Source: Neobacillus kokaensis
GTDB taxonomy: Bacteria; Bacillota; Bacilli; Bacillales; Cytobacillaceae
Length of the DNA stretch: 64,000 bases
NCBI RefSeq assembly: GCF_014656545.1
Contig: NZ_BNDS01000009.1
Span: forward strand, 26,543-90,542
Direction of reading: 5' to 3'
Shown here one piece after another: positions 25,403 to 33,546 of this stretch; position 1 is the first letter of the stretch, and every line of letters starts with the position of its first letter. Position numbers and translations under genes: made by a program. The notes under the pieces were generated by a model. That model was not told the origin of the DNA. It did no database searches and saw nothing but the letters and a program-made list of their open reading frames with translations.

Positions 25403-26617
25403 ATGACATCAAAATCTGCGTTTCCGTTTTTACTGATTTATATGTTCCTTGCCATGCTGGGCATTGGTCTTGTTATTCCTATACTGCCTGAGCTTTTAAA
25501 AGAATTCGGAGCAAATGGGAAAGCAGCAGGTTATTTAGTGTCGGCCTTCGGACTTACACAGTTTTTATTTTCGCCAATTGCTGGCTATTTCTCTGACAGA
25601 TACGGCCGCAAGCCAATGATTGTCATTGGACTGTGTATGTTCGCTATTTCCAACCTAGTGGCTGCCACTGCAGGCCATTTCTCGTTTTTAGTTGCCGCAC
25701 GCTTAATTGGTGGAATGGGTTCTGCGGCATTAGTCCCGTCTATTATGGCTTATATTGTTGATATCACGACAGAACAACAGCGGACCAGAGCCATGTCGTT
25801 TTTAGGTGCCTCGATGTCATCCGGTTTCATTATTGGTCCGGGTTTGGGTGGTTTTCTTGCAGAATTTGGAACAAGGGCACCTTTCTTCGTATCCGCAGGT
25901 ATAGGGATGGTAGCCGTGGTATGCTCCACACTTTTATTGACAGAATCCCAATCTATAGAGATCCGCCTTATGCGTTTGCACTCAAATCCAAAGAGAGAAA
26001 ATATTTTTCTTCAACTGGCACAATCGGTGAGATCTCGTTATTTTATCCTATTGTTCATGATATTCGCTCTTACGTTTGGACTTGCACACTTTGAAGCGAT
26101 TTTCCCACTGTTCGTTACTCAGAGTTATGGATTTACGATTAGGGAGATTTCCGTTCTGTTTATGGTTTGTTCCCTGATTGGTACATTCAACCAAGTAATG
26201 CTGACCAGCCGCCTTATTCAAAGATTTGGGGAAAAGCCCATTATTAGCAGCATGCTCTTGCTATCGGCTGTATCGCTAGTGTTCTTGCTTTTCTCAGGTA
26301 ACTTCTTTTATGTGATGGTAATAACGATGTTCTTTTTTACCTTTAATAACATTTTACGGCCGGCAATTAACACGCTTCTATCGAAGGAAGCAGGTGATGA
26401 GCAAGGGTTTGTTTCAGGGTTGAATAATGCCTATATGAGTCTCGGACAAATTTTTGGCCCAATACTTGCTGGACTTTTATTCGATATTCATATCAATCTG
26501 CCATATCTGTTCGGAGCATTCGTGCTGCTTGTTAGCACCTTTGTATCAGTCAAGTGGTTAAGGAGTAGCAGTGGAGCAATTTACCAAGAAAATAAGGTTT
26601 TAGAAGTCAGTAAGTGA
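25403..26617 (+). CDS. MFS multidrug-type transporter (DHA1 family)
   Basis: A 404-aa, 12-helix major facilitator. Motif A appears as GYFSDRYGRKPMIVIGL between helices 2 and 3, and the drug:H+ antiporter motif C as FIIGPGLGGFLAE in helix 5, placing it with NorA/Bmr/TetA-type exporters. It should export small amphipathic compounds in exchange for protons; the substrate is not predictable. AGGAGAAAAA precedes the ATG. Monocistronic with its own terminator. Confidence 0.9.
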   Translation: MTSKSAFPFLLIYMFLAMLGIGLVIPILPELLKEFGANGKAAGYLVSAFGLTQFLFSPIAGYFSDRYGRKPMIVIGLCMFAISNLVAATAGHFSFLVAARLIGGMGSAALVPSIMAYIVDITTEQQRTRAMSFLGASMSSGFIIGPGLGGFLAEFGTRAPFFVSAGIGMVAVVCSTLLLTESQSIEIRLMRLHSNPKRENIFLQLAQSVRSRYFILLFMIFALTFGLAHFEAIFPLFVTQSYGFTIREISVLFMVCSLIGTFNQVMLTSRLIQRFGEKPIISSMLLLSAVSLVFLLFSGNFFYVMVITMFFFTFNNILRPAINTLLSKEAGDEQGFVSGLNNAYMSLGQIFGPILAGLLFDIHINLPYLFGAFVLLVSTFVSVKWLRSSSGAIYQENKVLEVSK

Positions 26618-26647
26618 GAAATCATTGTCTAATGGTTTCTTTTTTTG
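26617..26647 (+). terminator. Terminator of the MFS gene
   Basis: GAAATCATT pairs with AATGGTTTC around GTCT and is followed by TTTTTTT. Confidence 0.85.
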
Positions 26648-26980
26648 ATTGTAAAAGTTGTAGCGCCAGGCGGGTTATTGTTTTCAGACATGAGGATCGA
26701 ATATGTGGTTTTAGTGAATATCCTATCAGTGATTCTAGGTTTAGCAACTAATCTACTAAGCAATTATATGTTTAGTCCTGCAAAACAACATTCCGCACAA
26801 GGAATTTGTTTTATAGAAGAAATAGAATAGTGAAATTAGAAAAAACAGTAGCACAACATTTATTAGGGTTCACTTAGGTAATCATCAACAATAACAATGA
26901 TTTGTTAAAATTAAATGGCAATAGAATAGGATTTTCAAGAATGGCCGGCACACTCCCAGACAGAAAGGGGGTGATGCTGA
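26648..26980. other. Region upstream of the small toxin gene
   Basis: One frame (26,645-26,830) encodes a hydrophobic stretch but lacks a ribosome site and may be a fragment. The toxin promoter should lie near 26,900-26,935 (TTGTTA followed by AT-rich sequence) but is not clear. Confidence 0.3.
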
Positions 26981-27064
26981 ATGACAGTTTTTCAAGCTCT
27001 GATGTTTGTCATCAGCTTTACTAGTTTAATCATACCAATTCTGTCATTTCACAATAAAAAATAA
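26981..27064 (+). CDS. Type I toxin, holin-like small membrane peptide
   Basis: A 27-aa peptide beginning MTVFQALMFVISF and ending HNKK. The order T-V-x-x-(A/S)-L-M, one membrane helix and a short lysine tail is the pattern of the BsrG/BsrE/TxpA toxins of Bacillus. AGAAAGGGGGTGATG lies just before the ATG, a very strong ribosome site typical of these loci. The stop codon abuts a bidirectional terminator shared with a likely antisense RNA. Such peptides insert in the membrane and stop growth unless the antisense RNA silences the mRNA. No similar gene is adjacent. Confidence 0.8.
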   Translation: MTVFQALMFVISFTSLIIPILSFHNKK

Positions 27065-27181
27065 TCCACCCTTGAGTTCAAGCGCGCCAAGGTGGATTAT
27101 TTTCACTACAGACGACCCTTAGAGGGAACCGTCTATTGCTGGACCGGACATGTTGCTGCATGTTCGGTTTATTAATTTATT
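27055..27181 (-). ncRNA. Predicted antisense antitoxin RNA
   Basis: A TATAAT box on the minus strand (27,193-27,188) should start a transcript near 27,181. This would run through sequence characteristic of these loci and end in the shared hairpin at the 3' end of the toxin mRNA. 3'-overlapping antisense RNA is the known arrangement in txpA/ratA and bsrG/SR4. The -35 box is weak, so the start is uncertain. Confidence 0.45.
27061..27104. terminator. Bidirectional terminator of the toxin-antitoxin locus
   Basis: ATAATCCACC pairs with GGTGGATTAT across a 20-base loop. A T run follows on both strands (TTTT on +, TTTTTT on -). Confidence 0.85.
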
Positions 27182-27236
27182 AAAATTATTATAACCTATG
27201 TTTTTAAAAAGAATCTAGCTACTCCTTTTGATTTTA

Positions 27237-28397
27237 TTAATTAGGGGAATGGTTTGCATTGCTCACCAACGCACTCCTAGTAATAGAAAACTTCGATATA
27301 TCATATTCAGTCCGTCCATTTATAACAAGCTGGGATAATATTTCACCCAAAACGCTGCAATATTTAAAACCATGGCCTGAAAAACCAGCAGCTATTTTTA
27401 CATGTGGATACTCAGGGTGCTGGTCTATGATAAAATCCATATCAGGAGTCTTTGTAATCATGCAAGATGTCCCTTGTTTTAATCTTCCCGCCGCGCCAGG
27501 TAAAAATCTCTCTAAAAAGCTTCTTAAATCGCCTTCATCACTAGGATATTGGTTGAAATCCTGCTTCATGAAATCTGGGTCTACTGTTCTCTCAGAATCA
27601 TTCCGCCCAACCTTTACGCCGCTCCCATTGATATTAGGAAAGCCGTAGTATCGTTCATTTTTTAAACTAAAATAAAAACAAGGTAACTTCGGATAGTGAT
27701 AGTATGGATCATTTGTTTCAAACCAGCCCAACGTTTTGCGTACAGGTTCTAAAGGCAATTCTAGGGAGGAAAGGATTTTACCTGTCCAAGCTCCGGCACA
27801 AATAACGACCTGATCAGCATAATAAGTATTCTCCGCCGTTCTAACAATGACACCGCCAGCAGAAAAATCGATACTGTCAACTCTCGTATTCGGTTGTAAA
27901 TGAGCTTTATAGTGTAACCCTAATGTTCTGTAAGCCATGATACATTGCTCATTTAAAAGGGCACCAGAACTGGGTTCGAAATAGCCGATATAATGATTGG
28001 GCACTGAAAATCCAGGCCATCTTATACGAATCTCTGCTGCATGTAATGTCTCTAAAGGCAGGGAATACTCCTTAGCACTCTTTACTGTTTCATCAATAAA
28101 TGGTGAATCACATTCTCCAACCATTAGCGTACCGGTGGGAATAAATAATGTTTTGTCAATTTCTCCTTCTAATTGATGCCATAGTTCCTGTGCCTTCAGG
28201 GCAAGTTCAACATAATGGCTGCCTTCCGCAGTAGCGTGGCGGATTAATCGGGTTTCTCCGTGGTGGCTTCCTCTTCCGTGAGGGGGATCAAAGGAATCAA
28301 TCAGTAACGTGTCAATTCCTTTCTTAGCCAAATAATATCCAGTCGCCATTCCAACAGAGCCGGCACCGACAACAATTACGCTGTAATGGTTCTTCAT
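27237..28397 (-). CDS. N-methyl amino acid oxidase (SolA/monomeric sarcosine oxidase-like)
   Basis: A 386-aa FAD enzyme. It has the N-terminal dinucleotide motif VVGAGSVGMATGYYLA and the SHHGETRLIRHA segment characteristic of monomeric sarcosine oxidase and N-methyltryptophan oxidase. The cysteine in TSCMITKTPD aligns with the one that binds FAD covalently. It would demethylate a secondary amine, giving formaldehyde and H2O2. Its start overlaps the stop of the upstream DadA-like gene by four bases (ATGA), so translation is coupled. Last gene of the symporter unit. Sarcosine, N-methyltryptophan and other N-methyl amino acids are all possible substrates. Confidence 0.87.
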   Translation of the reverse strand: MKNHYSVIVVGAGSVGMATGYYLAKKGIDTLLIDSFDPPHGRGSHHGETRLIRHATAEGSHYVELALKAQELWHQLEGEIDKTLFIPTGTLMVGECDSPFIDETVKSAKEYSLPLETLHAAEIRIRWPGFSVPNHYIGYFEPSSGALLNEQCIMAYRTLGLHYKAHLQPNTRVDSIDFSAGGVIVRTAENTYYADQVVICAGAWTGKILSSLELPLEPVRKTLGWFETNDPYYHYPKLPCFYFSLKNERYYGFPNINGSGVKVGRNDSERTVDPDFMKQDFNQYPSDEGDLRSFLERFLPGAAGRLKQGTSCMITKTPDMDFIIDQHPEYPHVKIAAGFSGHGFKYCSVLGEILSQLVINGRTEYDISKFSITRSALVSNANHSPN

Positions 28398-29668
28398 ACG
28401 GAGGAGCGCTCCTTGGGCTCTTTTTGAAAACGGCTAGGGGAGAAACATTCAATATCAAATTCAGTTTCTCCAGAACAAATGAGATCTGCCATAATTCTAC
28501 CGGTTGCCGGAGCCATCGCAATCCCAACCATGCCATGGCCGGTGGCGACAAAAGCATTATCCCATTGAGGAACCTTGCCAAGAACAGGGAGACCATCTGG
28601 TGTCATCGGCCGCATCCCTGTCCACTCCATTTCAGAATCCCCATGTAATTCTTCTGTGAGATATTTTGATACGGATTGTCGGATTCCTTGTATTCGATTT
28701 TTATCTAAATGGGTGTTAATTCCGGAAAGTTCCATGGTTCCTCCAATCCTAATCGCTCCATTAAAGGGACTGACCCCAGCTCTTGAATCTCCCAAGTACA
28801 ATGGATGTTTAAGTTTCAAATTAGGATTGGATATCGTAATACTATAGCCCTTTCCTGCTTGCATAGGCAGGGAATAACCCAGTTGTTTTGCTAAATCACC
28901 TGACCATGCACCTGCCGTGAGTAAAAATTTATCAGCCTCAAATCGTTCTTGTCCAGACATAACGGCGACGATCTTGTCATTCTGCCTTTCAATACCTGTA
29001 ATCTCTGTCTTTGAGCGCAGCTGAACACCTAATGAAGTTAGTTTGTTCATAAACGCTTTTGCCAATGATTCAGGGCGGACATGCCGCTGCTTTTTGAGCA
29101 AAATTCCACCAACGACCTTTTCTGAAATGTTAGGTTCTAGTTCGCGTACTTCGTCGCCAGATAGCACAATCGGGGTATCATGTCCGTATAACTTTTCATT
29201 GTCCCGAAGCTTTTCAACCTTATGTTTAAGCTCTGCCTCATTAAGGAATACAAAAAGCATTCCTTCACGATGCATTTCAAATTCCAGCCCATCAGCCTCC
29301 AGGGAATCATATAATGCTATTGTAGAGAGACTAAGATGGAGAAGTGCTTTTTCACCTGCTTTAAAATCCTCTTTATTGCAATACTTCATAAACTGGGTAA
29401 GCCAGCCGGTCATTTGAGGCATGGCAGAAGGTTTAATATATAACGGACTATCTTTTTTCATCAACCATTTTATTGAAGTCGCAACAAGACCGGGTTCAGG
29501 CACAGGTGCATGTAAGGCGGGGCAGACCCAGCCTTGATTCCCGCTTGAGCAGGCAGCGGCGAAATCATTCTTCTCGAGAACCGTTACCTCTAAACCATTT
29601 TTGCGAAGGTAATAGGCACACGAAAGCCCAATGATCCCACCGCCAATTATGACTACCTTTTGCTTCAT
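28394..29668 (-). CDS. D-amino acid dehydrogenase-like FAD oxidoreductase (DadA family)
   Basis: A 424-aa DAO-family flavoprotein. The FAD-binding motif VIIGGGIIGLSCAYYL is at the N-terminus; GNQGWVCPALHAPVPEPG, GMRPMTPDGLPVLG and TGHGMVGIAMAPATG are hallmarks of DadA-type dehydrogenases. These deaminate D-amino acids, or glycine/proline relatives, passing electrons to the respiratory chain. AGGGAGAG lies a few bases before the ATG. It is followed with a four-base overlap by the SolA-like gene and preceded by the 33-aa peptide and symporter genes, so it probably acts on the imported compound. Confidence 0.87.
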   Translation of the reverse strand: MKQKVVIIGGGIIGLSCAYYLRKNGLEVTVLEKNDFAAACSSGNQGWVCPALHAPVPEPGLVATSIKWLMKKDSPLYIKPSAMPQMTGWLTQFMKYCNKEDFKAGEKALLHLSLSTIALYDSLEADGLEFEMHREGMLFVFLNEAELKHKVEKLRDNEKLYGHDTPIVLSGDEVRELEPNISEKVVGGILLKKQRHVRPESLAKAFMNKLTSLGVQLRSKTEITGIERQNDKIVAVMSGQERFEADKFLLTAGAWSGDLAKQLGYSLPMQAGKGYSITISNPNLKLKHPLYLGDSRAGVSPFNGAIRIGGTMELSGINTHLDKNRIQGIRQSVSKYLTEELHGDSEMEWTGMRPMTPDGLPVLGKVPQWDNAFVATGHGMVGIAMAPATGRIMADLICSGETEFDIECFSPSRFQKEPKERSSV

Positions 29669-29716
29669 TCTTTTCTCTCCCTATTAGATCAAGATTCACT
29701 CTATAAATCTTGCAGA

Positions 29717-29818
29717 TTATTTTTTCATTCCATGTCTAAACCAACCGACGACCACTGCACCTGCGGCAAAATAACAAACACCGGCCGAGAAATATATAAG
29801 AAGATCCCATCCGCTCAT
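29717..29818 (-). CDS. 33-aa symporter-associated membrane peptide
   Basis: A short gene with a strong AGGAGG seven bases before the ATG. The peptide begins MSGWDLLIYFSAG and ends WFRHGMKK, with one membrane helix and a positive C-terminus. It lies 31 bp downstream of the SSF symporter and 48 bp upstream of the DadA-like gene in the same direction. Tiny accessory peptides next to SSF symporters are known in several families, so a role in symporter assembly is likely; this is inference from context. Confidence 0.7.
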   Translation of the reverse strand: MSGWDLLIYFSAGVCYFAAGAVVVGWFRHGMKK

Positions 29819-29849
29819 TCTTACGTCCTCCTTTATTTAAGAAGATTTT

Positions 29850-31295
29850 TTATCCTTTTATTGATTTATTGTCTGCAAGGTGGGAAGGAATCTTATTTTT
29901 CGTCAAGCTATGAGTAATGAAAAAGACTAGTAAATTCGTGAGAATCCCCATGACAATGGCCGGAATTCCAAAAGGCTGCCCTAAAACATTCAGCCATAAA
30001 AGTGTCATAAGTAACCCCGCGATAATAGCAGGAGGTCCCGCATATGGTGATACTTTTCGTTCTGTAGGTCCTCCCCATAAGATGGCAATTGCCATTGGCG
30101 GAAGGATGGATGGGGCCCATAATTGAAATACATAAAGCATCAAGCCCATAACACTAGGAAGGCATAGAGAAACAATGACACCACCTATACCAACGAATAT
30201 GGTAGCGTATTTTGTCCATTTCAATAAAACCTGATCGGGAGCATTCTTATTTACATATTTACCGTAAATATCCCTCGTGAAAATAACAGCTGCTGTATTT
30301 AAAATGGAACTTCCAGTTGACATGACTGCTGCAAGTAATCCTCCGAAAAGCAGTCCGATAATGCCAATCGGCAAGTACTTTTGTGCATATGTGACAAATA
30401 CCACATCGCCATTAATTCCTGGGAATTTGACGAACCCGATTAACCCGATAATCATAATGACAATCGTAAGAAAAATATACATGATGGCAAATGAAACCGT
30501 GCTCCATTTACTGATATTAGCTGTTTTAGATGCTGCATATCTTTGGATATAATGTGGAGCAAGTGCTTCTCCTAAAAGAAAACTTAAGAATGTTGCGATA
30601 AACACACCAGTGGTCCACGGCCCTCCAAAGAAGACTAAGTGTCCGGGATCAATAGCTCCTACTTTTTCAATAATCTCTGTCATACCGCCCATTTTCACAA
30701 CCCCGATAACGGCGGCAGTAGCGATACTGACAGTCAACAGGATAAATTGCATGGCGTCTGTATAAATAACGGCTAACATTCCTCCTGCCCAAGTATAAAC
30801 AATGGTCACCAAGGCTCCAATGATCGTTAACGTAATAAAAGGCAGCCCGAGCACTGGTTCCAAAATACGCCCCAGGGCTAAAACTTGAACACCGAATATA
30901 CTAATCATGAACAAGAACGCTAGTATACTAGAGATAATTTGTCCGGAACGGCCAAAGTAAAATTCCATAATATCCCCGATGGAATAAACATTTTCCATTT
31001 TGCTAATGCGGGGGGCAAAAAAGAAGCCAATGATTAGCTGACTTATGACAACCCCCAAAAGGGCAAGGAAAACAACAATACCCGTATCATAAACAAACGC
31101 TACACGGCCAACTGTTGCACCGCCGCCTACTAAGGTAGCAGCAATCGTGGCAAAGATTAATGAAAATGGCATCGAGCGGCCCGCAACCGAATAATCGCTA
31201 AAAGATGAGATTTTTTTCATTGAATAATAACCAATCCATAAAGTGCCTAGTAGATAAAGAATTAATAAAGAAAGGTCAAGTCCACTTATTTGCAT
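29850..31295 (-). CDS. Sodium:solute symporter (SSF family)
   Basis: A 481-aa membrane protein with about 13 helices. The SSF features visible are the N-terminal DYSVAGRSMPFSLIFATIAA stretch, the GG-x-VGR segment and the LLFGGLLAAVMSTGSSILNT helix with conserved small residues of the sodium site. It should import an organic solute with Na+. GGGGGAA lies upstream of the ATG. It is 249 bp downstream of a CdaR-type regulator and upstream of two flavoenzymes that act on amino acids, so the solute is probably an amino acid or N-methylated derivative. Confidence 0.9.
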   Translation of the reverse strand: MQISGLDLSLLILYLLGTLWIGYYSMKKISSFSDYSVAGRSMPFSLIFATIAATLVGGGATVGRVAFVYDTGIVVFLALLGVVISQLIIGFFFAPRISKMENVYSIGDIMEFYFGRSGQIISSILAFLFMISIFGVQVLALGRILEPVLGLPFITLTIIGALVTIVYTWAGGMLAVIYTDAMQFILLTVSIATAAVIGVVKMGGMTEIIEKVGAIDPGHLVFFGGPWTTGVFIATFLSFLLGEALAPHYIQRYAASKTANISKWSTVSFAIMYIFLTIVIMIIGLIGFVKFPGINGDVVFVTYAQKYLPIGIIGLLFGGLLAAVMSTGSSILNTAAVIFTRDIYGKYVNKNAPDQVLLKWTKYATIFVGIGGVIVSLCLPSVMGLMLYVFQLWAPSILPPMAIAILWGGPTERKVSPYAGPPAIIAGLLMTLLWLNVLGQPFGIPAIVMGILTNLLVFFITHSLTKNKIPSHLADNKSIKG

Positions 31296-31544
31296 CTACA
31301 TTCCCCCAGTTTTTCATTTTCCTTGCAATTAGTGAAGAGAAAGACCTAACCTTTGTAAGATTAGGCAGGAATTGATGAAAAAATACCACCACCTTAGAAC
31401 CTCTTTTATTGGAGGTTTTTATAATATTTTGAATATTTATTTAAATTTTAATACAGCTTTATTATTTTATCATGGTGCAAATAGTACAAAATATCTTTAT
31501 TATGAAGGGAGATTTTCGTGCCATTGGAACAGGAATAAACTGAA

Positions 31545-32741
31545 TCAGCTGTTTTGCGTTTTCCATTTATCCATCAATACCGCGATATATAACATAATGG
31601 AATATTTATGATGATGGACATCAATTCCACTCAAATCCTGTATTTTGCTTAATCGGTAATGTAAAGTATTCCTATGGATAAAAAGAATCCTGGCCGCTTT
31701 TCTTTGATTAAATCCTGATTCACACCAGGCAGCAATTGTTTTTGAAAGTTCAGGCCAATCGGGTTGTTTTTTCAAGATGGTTAGCGTCTTTAACATGTAC
31801 CGCTCTGACAAATTTTGAGGTATACCTGATATCAAATCCTCTAATATTAATTCATGGATGAAATAAATGGGGGTAGGGGATTCGATCTGTTTTCCTAATT
31901 TTAATGCTTGCCAAGAATCCTTGTACGATTGACTTAGTTCACCCATATTTTTGGCAGGAGCCCCAATGCCAATGAAGGTTGAAAACCCTTTAGTTTCAAA
32001 TTCTTGTATGATTTGTAAACTTTTCATCCTTACATCTTCGTAAATTTTATGGGAAGACTTGTCTGGATGAATCGTATGGAATATACAAAATTTATCATGT
32101 GCCATTTCAGCAATTAAATCATTTTGATGGTTAAATGCCTTTTTGATAATGGAATGCATTTCAAATCGAATAGCTTGCATATTGAAGTCAAGGGGAGAGC
32201 TTTCTTTCGTTGTTTTAATTGAAACATCTCGAGGAAAAAGGTCAACGGCAATAGATATGAACGAGGATTTTAGATTATAGCCTATTTCCAGCCCCCTTGT
32301 AATCAAATATGATTCATTTACGAAATGATGATCATAGGCACTGATTTCCTGAATGAGATTTTTTATGGCCTGCTCTTTTATTAAAATAGATTTCATATAC
32401 ATTTCCTGGTAGATCATTAATTCTATCTGTTTTTTTAAAAGGTAACAAAAGGTTTTTACTTTTTCCCTTTCACCAGCAATTCCAAATGAACCTATAATTT
32501 TATTTGAGATTTCAATTGGGAGGGCGAACCCGGGTTTTGTTCCTTGAAGCTTCATTATATTTACGTTATCAGGATTTGGCTTACCAGTTTTGATAATTTT
32601 TACAGATGCTTCATGGAATTCCCCAAGTCTAGAGGTATCACTGGCACCAATAATAATCGAATGTTCATCCGTTATAATCACTTCATACCCAATAATCTCA
32701 CTAGTAGATTCGGCGATTTTTTGAACAATGTCCTCCATCAT
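31545..32741 (-). CDS. CdaR/PucR-type transcriptional regulator (sugar-diacid-recognition domain)
   Basis: A 398-aa protein. An N-terminal putative sugar-diacid-recognition domain (residues ~1-135, EVIITDEHSIIIGAS) is followed by a GGDEF-like middle region and a C-terminal PucR/CdaR-type helix-turn-helix (WCESGFNQRKAARILFIHRN, then TLHYRLSKIQ). Such proteins activate catabolic operons when their substrate is present. A longer start at 32,804 is open, but ATG 32,741 has GGAGG eight bases upstream. It reads in the same direction as the symporter unit and probably controls it. Confidence 0.9.
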   Translation of the reverse strand: MMEDIVQKIAESTSEIIGYEVIITDEHSIIIGASDTSRLGEFHEASVKIIKTGKPNPDNVNIMKLQGTKPGFALPIEISNKIIGSFGIAGEREKVKTFCYLLKKQIELMIYQEMYMKSILIKEQAIKNLIQEISAYDHHFVNESYLITRGLEIGYNLKSSFISIAVDLFPRDVSIKTTKESSPLDFNMQAIRFEMHSIIKKAFNHQNDLIAEMAHDKFCIFHTIHPDKSSHKIYEDVRMKSLQIIQEFETKGFSTFIGIGAPAKNMGELSQSYKDSWQALKLGKQIESPTPIYFIHELILEDLISGIPQNLSERYMLKTLTILKKQPDWPELSKTIAAWCESGFNQRKAARILFIHRNTLHYRLSKIQDLSGIDVHHHKYSIMLYIAVLMDKWKTQNS

Positions 32742-33030
32742 GTTACATTCCTCCGTATTTTTGGAATAAGCAAAGATAGTAAATAAATTCTTTAAAAAAC
32801 TCAAGAATCCTTTTTGTAAATACGAGGAGATAGATCTTGTTTTCTGGTGTTTTTCACCAAATCTAGGTAATGGGAGGGAATCAATAGATCCTTAACATAA
32901 CTTGATTAGGTATGAAGGGATTAAATTAGAATTTGTTGGGGGAGACAGGCCGAGGAAAAACATAGAGGCAGTTGAAGGAGTTGTTACGGATTAGCCAGAA
33001 TGGATTCTGATTTAAGACTAGCCAGTTGTT
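32742..33030. other. Upstream region of the CdaR-type regulator
   Basis: No gene seen. It should hold the promoter of the regulator, but no good -35/-10 pair was found. Confidence 0.3.
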
Positions 33031-33079
33031 GGTCAGCCCCCCCGTTGAGTATAAGCTTCTACTGGTTGGTGGGCTGACC
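33031..33079. repeat. GGGTCAG inverted-repeat element, copy B
   Basis: GGTCAGCCC and GGGCTGACC form a 9-bp perfect stem, with outlying CCAGT/ACTGG able to pair as well. The loop contains TAAGCTT, as in copy A. It is followed by TTTTCC only, so termination is doubtful. Confidence 0.55.
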
Positions 33080-33159
33080 CTTTTCCGCCATTCTTCGGAA
33101 ATTTTCACTGACACCTTATCTGCGAAATCATCGTTGTCCACTATGGGGACAGAATGGGA

Positions 33160-33315
33160 TTAGGCTCTATTACTCGTCCTGCCTGTAAATAATTTGATAA
33201 TGAATACTACCACAGCCACTACAAGTAAAAGGTGAATAAGTCCTCCAGCAATATGGAAAACAAGCCCAAGAACCCAAAATAAAAGTAATAAACCAATAAT
33301 TGTCCAAATCAACAT
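33160..33315 (-). CDS. Lmo0937-family small membrane protein
   Basis: A 51-aa protein starting MLIWTIIGLLLLFWVLGLV with two membrane helices separated by FHIAGGLIH and a basic tail (GRTSNRA). This is the signature of the small lmo0937-type family widespread in Firmicutes and often stress-induced. AGAAGGGATT lies just before the ATG. A longer open frame overlaps it in another phase but has no family resemblance. Single gene. Confidence 0.82.
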   Translation of the reverse strand: MLIWTIIGLLLLFWVLGLVFHIAGGLIHLLLVVAVVVFIIKLFTGRTSNRA

Positions 33316-33476
33316 AATCCCTTCTTTCTCGACAAAAAGTTTTGATATATGTGTATATACCCACTTTTTATAAAGATAAAATTATTTTTTTATTTTGCTT
33401 ATTTCTAAATCAGAAAGAATGCAAGAAGGAAATTATTACATAATCATATAGAGGAAGTTTAAGTCACAAACATACC

Positions 33477-33505
33477 TTGACTAGTATTGGAGCTTGGTTT
33501 ATTCT
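33477..33505 (+). promoter_or_regulatory. Predicted sigma-A promoter of helD
   Basis: TTGACT, a 17-base spacer and TATTCT lie 42 bp upstream of the helD start. Confidence 0.6.
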
Positions 33506-33546
33506 TAATTATCCAATGCTTCCCAAATTGCCTAAAGAGGTGAGGA

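Noticed and set aside
26645..26830. A 61-codon hydrophobic frame downstream of the MFS gene
   Set aside because: It begins in the MFS terminator T run, has no ribosome site and no recognisable family; at best a fragment.
28764..28782. GGGACTGACCCC inside the DadA-like gene
   Set aside because: It encodes the conserved GVSPFNG stretch and has only one arm, so it is coincidence and not a fourth palindrome element.
32926..33141. A 71-codon minus frame across the palindrome at 33,031
   Set aside because: It runs through both arms of the inverted repeat and has no ribosome site or recognisable domain.
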